Below are positions 40,309 to 48,259 of a stretch of 61,248 bases of DNA, in pieces. The position numbers and the translations under genes are program-made. The notes beneath the pieces were generated by a model that worked only from the letters and a program-made list of their open reading frames with translations, was not told the DNA's origin and searched no databases. How positions within the stretch are numbered: position 1 is the stretch's first letter; every line of letters begins with the position of its first letter. This DNA comes from DTFZ01 sp050260375 (GTDB lineage Bacteria > Bacillota > Clostridia > Christensenellales > SZUA-584), in contig JBLNCA010000055.1 in the NCBI GenBank assembly GCA_050260375.1, positions 1 to 61,248 of the forward strand, written 5' to 3'.

Positions 40309-40338
40309 AGCCGCGGGCATAACGCCTGCGGCTTTTTT
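40309..40338 (+). terminator. Terminator of serC-serA
   Basis: AGCCGCGGGC-ATAAC-GCCTGCGGCT followed by TTTTTT; one mismatch in the stem. Confidence 0.9.
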
Positions 40339-40344
40339 ACTGGT

Positions 40345-40379
40345 TCTCAAAAGCCATGAAGTTTTTTGGGTATAAAACC
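40345..40379 (+). repeat. Degenerate CTCAAAAG...TTTTGGG-TATAAAACC hairpin
   Basis: CTCAAAAGCCATGAAG then TTTTTTGGG and TATAAAACC. The imperfect arms and TATAAAACC tail match the dispersed hairpin family at 12236, 27200 and 48170. Confidence 0.45.
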
Positions 40380-40391
40380 TCTGCTTCGGGT

Positions 40392-41432
40392 CTATTGTTC
40401 GTTTCCGAGCGTAATAACAGTCTCGCCGATGCGCGTTGCGCTTAAGCCCTCAATATAAAACGAATATGCTGCGCTTTCGGTAAACGAGGGCTGTGAAAAA
40501 CACAAATACAGAGGGAGGCCGTGCGGGCCTCTTGGGCGGTTCTCTTTTGTTCCCACGAATATAGCCGTCGGGCCGTCCGCGCCGCCTATTATGCCTATGG
40601 AGGCTGCGCCGCGCCCTTCGTTCTCCATAAATTCTCCAGGGCCGGCGGCAGCGTCCGACTCTATGCTGCTGTTAAACACGAGCGTAGAGCCTTCGGGCAG
40701 TTCGGGGTCTATTTCGTACGCCGCAAGCGCCGCATGCAGACTGCGGGACATGCCCTGCGTCACGGGTAACTTCATCGTTTCGGCCTTTCCTACATACAAA
40801 GTGTGCGTTTGATTTGTGGCGGGGTTGGCAAATTCTATCTGCGTTCCCGCGCTTTCAGCGGGCAGCTCAAAGCGTATATCCAGCGGGTAAAACCAATGCA
40901 TCGCCGAAACTGATAACCGCATGCTTTTTATGCCGCCCGGCAGTAGCAGGCGTATAAGCCTTTCCCTGCTGCTTGCAGTTTTAGGGAAACATGCGCGCAC
41001 GCGCTAGCAGGCAAACGGCTGTGTTTTGCCGATATATCGCCTGTACGCCCTGCGTAATGGCTTAAAGGCTTCGTACTGCCGCGCCCACGGAACGGATGCG
41101 GCGTGGCTGTAAGATATGTCGCCAAGCCGCTGCGTATCGTTAAGCCATATTTCCCGTATCGATACAGCCTTAAACGGGTTTTCCTGCTCCGCGCAGCGCC
41201 GCTCTGAGGGCGTTAGCTTTTCTTCGGCGGATTCGCAGCGGCTAATATATTCCGCGAGCTCCGCCTTGTCCGCAAAGCTTAATATATCGAACACAACCCC
41301 TCCGGGGAAACGGTAGACAGCGGGTATTACGCAGCGCATCCCCGCATACTCAAAGCTCCAGCCTGCCGCCTGTCTTCTGCCGCGCCTGCCTTTGCCCATA
41401 TGCCATAAGCTTGTATCAAAACATACTTTCAT
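40392..41432 (-). pseudogene. OadB-motif protein gene interrupted by an in-frame TAG
   Basis: Two open stretches, 41432-41004 (142 aa; MKVCFDTSLWHMGKGRRGRR start, ending TQPFAC) and 41000-40392, lie in the same frame, separated only by TAG and one CGC codon. Together they would give about 346 residues. The second half contains YPLDIRFELP and, near residue 270, ASIGIIGGADGPTAIFVGTK, which matches the conserved GADGPT motif of Na+-pumping decarboxylase beta subunits (OadB), yet the protein is soluble and otherwise unlike OadB. I recall single-ORF homologues in gut Firmicutes with the same plan, so this is probably one gene with a nonsense mutation; a GTG at 41000 could restart translation. Confidence 0.6.
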
Positions 41433-41660
41433 AATAACGTATACTTTACATTAAAAGGGCAGGCTGCGCAACAAAAAGAAACTTTATGAGCATGCGTATG
41501 GGAGGGTCTCGCGCCCTCCCGTTACCGGTTTATTTGACAATAAGTATGCGAGCCATAACTCACCTCTGGATAATAAAGGTTCCACCCCCCTACTGATAAT
41601 AGCATAAAGTTGTAAAAGAGATGTAAAACATTTATGCTGTCAAGTGAAACGCGGCTGGCA
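41433..41660. other. Gap with hairpin and possible 8-codon ORF
   Basis: GGGAGGG-TCTCGCG-CCCTCCC (41500-41520) is a strong hairpin. On the minus strand AGAGGTGA precedes an ATG opening an eight-residue frame, MARILIVK (41556-41530), which stops 10 nt before the hairpin. A tiny leader or a small structured RNA is possible; coding is unproven. Confidence 0.3.
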
Positions 41661-41671
41661 TGTATTAATTA

Positions 41672-41700
41672 TTGTGTTTTATTACGCCGGAGTATATAAT
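41672..41700 (+). promoter_or_regulatory. Promoter of the diguanylate cyclase gene
   Basis: TTGTGT, 17 bp, TATAAT, with the start expected near 41707 and a CGGAG site before the ATG at 41727. A second candidate lies upstream: TTGTAA, 17 bp, TATGCT (41611-41639). Confidence 0.75.
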
Positions 41701-41726
41701 TATAGGGAATTTTTCGGAGTCTTCAG

Positions 41727-42881
41727 ATGTACGCCCAGATTGATATCGATATTTTCTCCATACTCCTTTTAGCCGTCGTGTTGTTCAATAATGTAAAAAC
41801 CGGCGGGCTTTCCCAGATAAGACAGCGTCTTTTCAGGGCTATCGTCGTCTGCGACATGCTTATACTTGCGTTCGATATCGCTATTACCGCCCTGCTTGGC
41901 GGCAAAGGCATGTTCGTGCATATATTGCTCGGCATACTTTATTGCTATCTTTTTGCGCTTGGTTCGCTTTTATCCCTGCTGTGGGCGCTGTTTTGCTTTC
42001 AGCTGCGCAAGGGGGGCAGGGCGTCGCTGATTTTGCTGTTCGTGCCTTTTCTTGTGCTCGTAGTCTGCCTGCTGATAAGCTTTGCCAACGGCATGATATT
42101 CAGCATTACTGACGACAACCTTTATGTAAGAGGCCCGATGTTCCATTTAACGACTGTCTGTACGTACTCTTATGTGCTGTATGCGCTTATACAGCTGTTA
42201 AAGCATAGGAAGGACTTGTCAAGCAGCGAGTTTTACCCGTACCTGCTGATGCCGACGTTTCCTATGATAGCCGGAATAATACAGGCCGCGTTCAACATTG
42301 ACGTGCTGATAGTATGGCCGAGCGTCGCCATAGCGCTGCTCGTTATCGAGCTGTATTCGCTCGAAGAGAAGATGAACATCGATCATATGACCGGCCTTTA
42401 TAACAGAAAATACCTCGATGTATACATAGAAGAAATGCTGCAGATGGGACGCCTGAATTACGACTCAAGGTCCAGCCGCAAGTTCGCGGCGCTGATGCTC
42501 GACATAGACAGCTTCAAAGTGATAAACGACACGTACGGGCATCTTGAGGGGGATAACGCCATAAAGACAGCGGCAGGCATATTGAGCCGCAGCGTGCGCA
42601 AAGGGGATTTCGTGTCGAGGTACGGCGGCGACGAATTTTTGATTATACTCAACCATTGCAGCGCCAACACGCCGGACAGGGTGATAAAAAGGATAAACGA
42701 AAACACGGCGCGGTATAACGCCGAGCATAACCTGCCGTATACTCTGGAGTTCAGCGTGGGATACAAGGTGTTTTCCAACGTCTCGGGGCTTACGGGCAAG
42801 GATATACTGGCAAGCATTGACGAGCTCATGTATAAGAACAAACAGAGCAAGGCTTTTGCTGACATTCCAAAGAGCGTTTAA
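41727..42881 (+). CDS. Membrane-bound diguanylate cyclase (GGDEF)
   Basis: The 384-residue protein has an N-terminal membrane domain of about seven helices (about 5-215) and a GGDEF domain (about 222-380) beginning DHMTGLYNRKYLD, with LMLDIDSFKVINDTYGHLEG and the active site RYGGDEF. The inhibitory I-site RKGD stands exactly five residues before GGDEF, so product inhibition should operate. It makes cyclic di-GMP from two GTP. No EAL domain or c-di-GMP riboswitch is in the window. It is transcribed alone. Confidence 0.93.
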   Translation: MYAQIDIDIFSILLLAVVLFNNVKTGGLSQIRQRLFRAIVVCDMLILAFDIAITALLGGKGMFVHILLGILYCYLFALGSLLSLLWALFCFQLRKGGRASLILLFVPFLVLVVCLLISFANGMIFSITDDNLYVRGPMFHLTTVCTYSYVLYALIQLLKHRKDLSSSEFYPYLLMPTFPMIAGIIQAAFNIDVLIVWPSVAIALLVIELYSLEEKMNIDHMTGLYNRKYLDVYIEEMLQMGRLNYDSRSSRKFAALMLDIDSFKVINDTYGHLEGDNAIKTAAGILSRSVRKGDFVSRYGGDEFLIILNHCSANTPDRVIKRINENTARYNAEHNLPYTLEFSVGYKVFSNVSGLTGKDILASIDELMYKNKQSKAFADIPKSV

Positions 42882-42986
42882 TCGTGATCCCCTAAAAATT
42901 GTTAACAGGCCTTAAGTTTCAATCCGGCGCGCAGTTGTGCATCGTTTGCGGATGTGGTATTATTGTCCCAGCAAGGAGTGAAAATA

Positions 42987-43601
42987 ATGCCTCCGGCAGT
43001 AAATGTGCTGTTAAAATTCCTATGGTATCTATTATCGAGGCTGCTCATTTGGGGAACCGCGGCCGCGCTTGTTGTGCTTGCTTTTTTTATGGCCATGGAC
43101 TATATGAACGTTTCAACGCTTGCAAAGGACGGCATGCAGGTGCGCGCTGAAGTAGTCATAAAAGGCTCGGACCCCACTACGCTTTCCAAGGTGTACTCCA
43201 AAGGATTCCTTGAAAGCGACGAGCTGTTAAAGTCCAATAAATACAGCCAGTACCATGTGACCGATTTTGATTACAACGCGCAGAGCAACGTCGTTGCCGT
43301 GTTCCCGTGGCAGAACTCGGTGACGCTGCGCATATCTGAAATTGTGAAGAATATAGAAGGCAGCCCCGTTCCCGGGCTGGACGAAACCGCCGTGCCGGAA
43401 GACCCGCCCGCATGGGACAACGCGGTGTATGACGTCACGCTCGTACGCTATGAGGACAGCTGGCGCATAGTCAGCATGGAGCTTATAGAAGAGCTGCCGG
43501 ACCCCACCCCAAGTCCGTCAGCGTCGGCCGCCCCGCAGGCCGATACGGCCCCCGTGTCTTCAGCATCGCCAATAATCTCTCCTTCCCCTTCGGTGTCATA
43601 A
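42987..43601 (+). CDS. Membrane-anchored extracytoplasmic protein, unknown function
   Basis: A 204-residue protein with one N-terminal membrane helix (about 20-38), a folded middle domain (about 50-155) with AEVVIKGSDPTTLSKVYSKG and YDVTLVRYEDSWRIVSME, and a Pro/Ser/Ala-rich tail of about 40 residues. The last strand pattern (YEDSWRIVSMEL) resembles NTF2/SnoaL-like secreted domains, an inference only. The ATG at 42987 follows AAGGAG. Its stop overlaps the dusB ATG (TAATG), so it is coupled to a tRNA-modification gene. No family recognised. Confidence 0.6.
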   Translation: MPPAVNVLLKFLWYLLSRLLIWGTAAALVVLAFFMAMDYMNVSTLAKDGMQVRAEVVIKGSDPTTLSKVYSKGFLESDELLKSNKYSQYHVTDFDYNAQSNVVAVFPWQNSVTLRISEIVKNIEGSPVPGLDETAVPEDPPAWDNAVYDVTLVRYEDSWRIVSMELIEELPDPTPSPSASAAPQADTAPVSSASPIISPSPSVS

Positions 43602-44575
43602 TGATATTCGGCTTTGCACGCAGCAACGTATTTCTCGCACCAATGGCCGGCATTACCGATTCGTCGTTCCGTCAGATAGCGATAGAGATGGGGGCGGGTT
43701 TTACATACACCGAAATGGCGAGCGCGGCAGGTTTAAAATACGGCTCAAAGCGCACCAAAGAGCTCATATCGCCCGCGCCGAACGAAGAAAAAATGGGCGT
43801 GCAGCTTTTCGGAAAAGACGCGCAGACGATAACGGAAAGCATAGCGATTCTCACCGAAGCGCTGCCCGATATAATCGCGCTGTTTGATATAAACATGGGC
43901 TGCCCCGCGCCCAAGATAACGGGCAACGGCGAGGGCTGCGCGCTTATGAACGACTTGCCGCGAGCCGCCTCGATAATAGAGGCCGCCGTAAAAGCTTCAA
44001 CAGTGCCCGTCACCGTAAAGTTCCGCAAGGGCTGGGATGAAAACAACTTAAATGCGGTAGAGTTCGCGAAAATGGCTGAAGGCTCGGGCGCAAGCGCAGT
44101 CGCTGTGCACGGCCGCACGCGGTCGCAGTTCTACAGCGGCAAGGCGGATTTAGGCGTAATAGCGGACGTCAAAAACGCGGTAAGCGTGCCCGTAATAGGA
44201 AACGGCGATATTTTTACGGCGCAGGACGCTAAAAACATGTTTGAAAAAACGGGCTGCGACGCCGTTATGGTAGCGCGAGGGGCACTAGGCAATCCTTTTC
44301 TATTCCGCGAGATTAACGCGCTTTTAACGGAAGGAAAAACTATTGCCCAGGCAACGCCGCGCGAGCGTGCGGCTGCGCTGCTATATCATGCGCGGCTCGC
44401 AGTGTCCGCAAAGGGCGAAAGGCTGGCGATGCTGCAGATACGCAAACACGCCGCGTGGTACTTAAAAGGCGTAAAGAACGCCTCAAAGGTGCGCGAGGCG
44501 GCGGTCAGGCTTTCCACGCTTGATGAACTCGAAGGTCTTATCCTTGAAATCTTCTCGGAAAACGCCGGAATATAG
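43601..44575 (+). CDS. dusB: tRNA-dihydrouridine synthase
   Basis: The 324-residue flavoprotein reduces uridines in tRNA. It shows LAPMAGITDSSFRQIAIEMG, INMGCPAPKITGNGEGCALM with the catalytic Cys, VKFRKGWDENN, AVAVHGRTRSQFYSGKAD and MVARGALGNPFLF (FMN phosphate site). The set matches the DusB branch common in Firmicutes. Confidence 0.94.
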   Translation: MIFGFARSNVFLAPMAGITDSSFRQIAIEMGAGFTYTEMASAAGLKYGSKRTKELISPAPNEEKMGVQLFGKDAQTITESIAILTEALPDIIALFDINMGCPAPKITGNGEGCALMNDLPRAASIIEAAVKASTVPVTVKFRKGWDENNLNAVEFAKMAEGSGASAVAVHGRTRSQFYSGKADLGVIADVKNAVSVPVIGNGDIFTAQDAKNMFEKTGCDAVMVARGALGNPFLFREINALLTEGKTIAQATPRERAAALLYHARLAVSAKGERLAMLQIRKHAAWYLKGVKNASKVREAAVRLSTLDELEGLILEIFSENAGI

Positions 44576-44622
44576 CGGCTTTTTCGGCTTTATAATAATA
44601 AAAATTCTGCGTATAAATCGGG

Positions 44623-44651
44623 TTGAAAATTGATTACGTTTATATTATAGT
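44623..44651 (+). promoter_or_regulatory. Promoter of mreB
   Basis: TTGAAA, 17 bp, TATAGT; the predicted start is near 44658, 50 nt before the mreB ATG. Confidence 0.75.
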
Positions 44652-44707
44652 ATATGATAGTCTGTATGTTTGCTTTGTGGTGGTAATAAACGTAGGGGAG
44701 CATATAA

Positions 44708-45748
44708 ATGGCTTTTGAGTTTAATGATATAGGAATAGACCTTGGCACGGCCAGCGTGCTTGTCTATGTCAAAGGAAAGGGAATAGTGCTGCGCGAACCG
44801 TCCGTCGTGGCAGTAAACAGGAACACGGGCGACCTGCTTGCAATTGGCGAGGAAGCGCGCATAATGCTTGGCAGGACGCCGGGCAACATAGTAGCCGTAC
44901 GACCCCTGCGCAACGGCGTTATATCCAATTTCCACGACACGGAACGCATGCTGCGGTATTTTTTGCGCAAGGTCATAGGAAGGCGGCTGTTTTTCAAGCC
45001 GCGCGTGATAGTATGCGTGCCTTCGGGCGTAACGGAAGTGGAGCGCCGCTCGGTAATTGAGGCTACCGAAGAAGCGGGTGCGCGCCATACTGCGCTTATC
45101 GAAGAACCGATGGCGGCTGCAATTGGCGCGGGCATAGATATTTCGGCGCCGTACGGCAACATGGTAATAGACATAGGCGGCGGCACAACCGACGTTGCGA
45201 TAATCTCACTCGGGGGCATAGTAATAAGCGACTCCGCCAAAGTGGCGGGCGACAAGTTCGACGAAGCGCTCGTCCGCTATATGAAAAAGAAGCACAACAT
45301 GCTGATAGGCGAGCGCACCGCCGAGGAAATAAAGATAAACATAGGCTCGGCGTTCCCGCGCAAGGAGCAGATATATATGGAAGTCGCCGGTCGCAATCTG
45401 ATATCAGGGCTGCCCAAAGTGGTGACCTTGAGCTCCAACGAGACAATAGAGGCTTTTGAAGAGCCGCTTAACGCGATAATGGAGCTGCTGCACGGAGTAC
45501 TCGAACGCTGCCCGCCCGAGCTGTCGTCGGACATCGCCGAAAACGGCATATGCATGACGGGCGGAGGCTCGCTGCTTTACGGCCTCGACCGCATGCTCAG
45601 CGAGAAGACGGGCATACCCTGCTATGTCGCGGAAGACGCAATATCCTGCGTAGCTATTGGTACGGGGCTAGCGCTCGACAATATGGACCTTTACGCCAAC
45701 GGCACGGTATATGATTACCGCCGCGGCGATTATTACGAGAATTATTGA
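44708..45748 (+). CDS. mreB: Rod-shape protein MreB/Mbl-type actin homologue
   Basis: The 346-residue bacterial actin has phosphate-1 loop DIGIDLGTASVLVYVKGKG, phosphate-2 MVIDIGGGTTDVAIISLGG and the adenosine motif MTGGGSLLYGLDRML. It forms membrane-associated filaments that guide lateral wall synthesis. It stands alone, without mreC/mreD or radC, so it could be an Mbl- or MreBH-like paralogue. GGGGAG precedes the ATG. Ile codons are mainly ATA. Confidence 0.92.
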   Translation: MAFEFNDIGIDLGTASVLVYVKGKGIVLREPSVVAVNRNTGDLLAIGEEARIMLGRTPGNIVAVRPLRNGVISNFHDTERMLRYFLRKVIGRRLFFKPRVIVCVPSGVTEVERRSVIEATEEAGARHTALIEEPMAAAIGAGIDISAPYGNMVIDIGGGTTDVAIISLGGIVISDSAKVAGDKFDEALVRYMKKKHNMLIGERTAEEIKINIGSAFPRKEQIYMEVAGRNLISGLPKVVTLSSNETIEAFEEPLNAIMELLHGVLERCPPELSSDIAENGICMTGGGSLLYGLDRMLSEKTGIPCYVAEDAISCVAIGTGLALDNMDLYANGTVYDYRRGDYYENY

Positions 45749-45808
45749 AAATAATATCGTTTAGGGCTTAATGCGATGCATTGATCACTTCGCGGTTCTA
45801 AGCTGATG

Positions 45809-45843
45809 ACACCTGCTAAGCCGATGGCATAACAGGTGTTTTT
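45809..45843 (+). terminator. Terminator of mreB
   Basis: ACACCTG/CAGGTGT with a 17-nt loop, followed by TTTTTAA. It precedes the next gene and argues against a long 5' extension of that ORF. Confidence 0.7.
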
Positions 45844-45848
45844 AATTC

Positions 45849-45878
45849 GGGGCCCCCAACAAGACGTTCTTGTTGGGG
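45849..45878 (+). repeat. GGGGCCCCCAACAAG hairpin repeat
   Basis: CCCCAACAAG-ACGTT-CTTGTTGGGG, preceded by TTTAATTCGGGG. It is the best-preserved relative of 12236-12276 and resembles the recF array units. It lies 23 bp upstream of the LCP start codon. Confidence 0.75.
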
Positions 45879-45901
45879 CGTGTACAAGGCAGGAAAAAAC
45901 G

Positions 45902-47005
45902 TTGATCGACGCTCAAAGAAAAACATCAAACGGGCGAAACCGCAACAGAAGAAAGCTAAGGGTGCTGCTCGGCGTATTGTTACTGCTGATAGCGGCGGCA
46001 GGCATATCCGTCTATCAAATATACAACAGCTTAACGGACGACAACGTAGAGTCGCTTTTCCCCGCGCCCGGCGCATCCCACGCTCCCGTCCCGTCGGGCA
46101 AAGCTGCGGCGAGCGGCGCGCCCGCGGCGTTGCACAAAGTAACGTACGAAGGCAAAACGTACGAAAAAAACCCCGATATAGTAAACATATTGTTTCTGGG
46201 CATCGACTATACTGAGGCGCGCAAGGAATTAAACCTTGGCTACCGCAGCGACGTAGTGCTGGTCTGCGCGGTGGATACTAAAGCCAATACAGCAACGCTT
46301 ATCTCTCTGCCGCGCGATACGTATACTACCGTTTACCACATAGACCAGAAGACGGGCGGTATTACAAAGGCGCGCCAGAACAGGATAAACGCCGCGTTCG
46401 CGTTCGGCGGCGGCCCGAAAGGCTACGGGTACGACAACGAGATGGCTTGCGTCGAGCTGTTTTTGCAGCGCAAATGCAAGTTAAATAAGCCGCTCGACTT
46501 CTCGCTTGACATACCGGTATACCTCTACGCGGGCATCGACATAGACGGCATAGCGCCCGTGGCGGAGTCGGTAGGCGGCGTGGAGGTAACCCTGGAATAC
46601 ACTATACCCGAAGTGGGCAGCAAGGGCGAAACGGTATTGCTTAAAGGCTACTCTGCCGAAATGTACCTGCGCGACCGTCATAACACGCCGGGCGGGGATA
46701 TGGGCAGGGCCAAAAAAGAACAGGATTTCCTTGTTTTGCTCGCAAAGAAGATTAAAGACATGGGAGCCGCCGATATTATACTAAGCCTATGGGACGACCT
46801 GCAAAAGTACGTAACCACCAACCTTACGACGACGCAGATGGTGGACCTCGCGAAGATACTCAGAAAAGTCGACATCGGCAGCATTAAAAAATACACTATA
46901 CCCGGCGAAGGGCGTACAAAAAACGGCGACTACTTCTTTTTTCCGGACGAGGAGGCTTGCTTAAAGCTGCTTCTTGAAGTCTATTACAACGAAGTGCCGC
47001 AGTGA
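45902..47005 (+). CDS. LytR-CpsA-Psr (LCP) family wall-polymer ligase
   Basis: The protein of about 367 residues has a short basic N-terminus (RNRNRRKLR), one membrane helix (about 20-38) and an extracellular LCP domain (about 95-365). Motifs are NILFLGIDYTEARK, LISLPRDTYT, RINAAFAFGGGPKGYGYDNE and MYLRDRHNTPGGDMGRAKKE with conserved Asp and Arg residues that bind the polyprenyl pyrophosphate. LCP enzymes move glycopolymers from undecaprenyl carriers to peptidoglycan. The TTG at 45902 (AGGA upstream) is preferred; a frame open from 45836 runs through a terminator and a repeat. Confidence 0.85.
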   Translation: MIDAQRKTSNGRNRNRRKLRVLLGVLLLLIAAAGISVYQIYNSLTDDNVESLFPAPGASHAPVPSGKAAASGAPAALHKVTYEGKTYEKNPDIVNILFLGIDYTEARKELNLGYRSDVVLVCAVDTKANTATLISLPRDTYTTVYHIDQKTGGITKARQNRINAAFAFGGGPKGYGYDNEMACVELFLQRKCKLNKPLDFSLDIPVYLYAGIDIDGIAPVAESVGGVEVTLEYTIPEVGSKGETVLLKGYSAEMYLRDRHNTPGGDMGRAKKEQDFLVLLAKKIKDMGAADIILSLWDDLQKYVTTNLTTTQMVDLAKILRKVDIGSIKKYTIPGEGRTKNGDYFFFPDEEACLKLLLEVYYNEVPQ

Positions 47006-47060
47006 CGCTGCGCGCCGTTACGTTCTTTACCTCGGCTTTAGTTTCTTAATAAAACGCAGC

Positions 47061-47089
47061 TTGCATATTTTGCCCTTTTATACTATATT
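47061..47089 (+). promoter_or_regulatory. Promoter of the first DUF4064 gene
   Basis: TTGCAT, 17 bp, TATATT, 40 bp upstream of the ATG at 47129. Confidence 0.65.
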
Positions 47090-47128
47090 TATATTAAGTA
47101 CTTATATCTATTTTTTGGAGGTAATAGT

Positions 47129-47581
47129 ATGTATAAATCCGAATCCATACTCGGGCTTGTCGGGTCGATATTGAGTTCAATATGCGCGTTCTTCATACTG
47201 GCAGGCACCCTGCTCGGCGCATTTTACTTCAACATGTTCACGCCGTTTTTACAACGCCTCGTCGATACATACGCGGCTCCCTGGGGCTGGACGTTCGACG
47301 CCGCAATGCAGCTCGCGCTGCCCGCTTTTATAGTCATCGCGGCCGTTTGGTTCGTATTGGCGGCGGCTTCGCTGATACTCGGGTTCCTCGGCACGGCAAA
47401 GCTTAAAGGCGACGACAAGAACGGCGGAGTGCTGCTCATTATAGCGGGAGCGTTGTCGTTCTTCTCCGTATTTTCGTTCATACAGTTCGTGCTGTTCATT
47501 GTAGGCGGCATAATGGCGGTATCCAAAAAGCAGCCCCCGGCAGAGATTGCTCCGCAGGGGCAGGTAAACGGACAAGCGTAA
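47129..47581 (+). CDS. DUF4064-like four-helix membrane protein (1)
   Basis: A 150-residue protein with four predicted membrane helices and the pattern MYKSESILGLVGSILSSICA at the start, ILGFLGTAKLKGDDKNGGVL in the middle and IVGGIMAVSKKQPP before a short polar tail. This is the DUF4064 arrangement. No biochemical role is known. GGAGG precedes the start and a hairpin terminator follows. Confidence 0.7.
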   Translation: MYKSESILGLVGSILSSICAFFILAGTLLGAFYFNMFTPFLQRLVDTYAAPWGWTFDAAMQLALPAFIVIAAVWFVLAAASLILGFLGTAKLKGDDKNGGVLLIIAGALSFFSVFSFIQFVLFIVGGIMAVSKKQPPAEIAPQGQVNGQA

Positions 47582-47590
47582 CAGCAAATT

Positions 47591-47616
47591 AAACAGCCGG
47601 GCTACCGGCTGTTTTG
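47591..47616 (+). terminator. Terminator between the DUF4064 paralogues
   Basis: Perfect AACAGCCGG-GCTA-CCGGCTGTT followed by TTGCTT. A TATACT hexamer (47635-47640) just downstream may be the -10 of the next gene. Confidence 0.75.
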
Positions 47617-47676
47617 CTTATCGGCGAAAACGGGTATACTTACCTTAAGCTGTTTTATATCGATTGGAGGCAATTC

Positions 47677-48093
47677 ATGTACAAAACGGAATCAACGCTC
47701 GGCCTAATTGGCTCTATACTCGCCGTTATATCCGCGTCTTTTACGTTTATATTTTCGCTGCTGTTCAGGCTTATAGGATGGACGGTATTCCTGGGCTCTA
47801 GGCTACTTAGCTTCTTTGGCCCGTTCGCTGAAACGGGAGGCCAAGTTTTCGGAGGCGCGGTAATACTTGCCTCAATTATCGGCCTCATGATAACCGTCGC
47901 GTCAGTAATACTAGGATTTACAGGCACTTCTCAGCTGCGCAGCGGGCGCAAGCAGGGCGGCGTACTGCTCATAGTTGCGGGCGGCCTGATGCTGCTGCCC
48001 CCATATATGGGCCACGGCCCGTTCGGCACAATCATATCCGTGCTTTTCTTCATAGGCGGCATAATGGCGCTTACAAAAAAGGCAAACGCATAA
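47677..48093 (+). CDS. DUF4064-like four-helix membrane protein (2)
   Basis: The 138-residue paralogue of the previous gene starts MYKTESTLGLIGSILAVISA, has VILGFTGTSQLRSGRKQGGV and ends FFIGGIMALTKKANA. The start at 47677 follows GGAGG; an in-frame ATG at 47614 overlaps the terminator and is rejected. The tandem copies with separate signals suggest a local duplication followed by divergence. Confidence 0.7.
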   Translation: MYKTESTLGLIGSILAVISASFTFIFSLLFRLIGWTVFLGSRLLSFFGPFAETGGQVFGGAVILASIIGLMITVASVILGFTGTSQLRSGRKQGGVLLIVAGGLMLLPPYMGHGPFGTIISVLFFIGGIMALTKKANA

Positions 48094-48125
48094 AAAACAA
48101 GCATTACTTACTCTGTTAACCGTAG

Positions 48126-48197
48126 GGGAGGGGTTCGCCTCCCGTAAATTATGCATTAATACATTTACACCCCATAAAGTCTTTGGACTTTATGGGG
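48126..48197. repeat. Two hairpins after the DUF4064 pair
   Basis: GGGAGG-GGTTCG-CCTCCC (48126-48143) and the perfect CCCCATAAAGTC-TTTG-GACTTTATGGGG (48170-48197). The latter is followed by GTATAAAAC and matches a shorter copy at 56284-56304. Confidence 0.75.
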
Positions 48198-48203
48198 CCC
48201 GTA

Positions 48204-48233
48204 TAAAACGCCCGGTTTAGGTTCAGCCGGGCG
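48204..48233 (-). terminator. Terminator of nadE
   Basis: On the minus strand CGCCCGGC/CCGGGCG with an 11-nt loop followed by TTTTATA. Confidence 0.8.
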
Positions 48234-48259
48234 CAATCTTATTGCAGGTTTATCACGCT

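Noticed and set aside
41004..41006. Pyrrolysine or stop-codon reassignment at the TAG
   Set aside because: Several genes here (leuS, ypeB) end with TAG, and no pyl genes are present in the window.
45836..45901. Longer N-terminus of the LCP protein
   Set aside because: The extension would be encoded by the mreB terminator and a hairpin repeat, and has no ribosome site.
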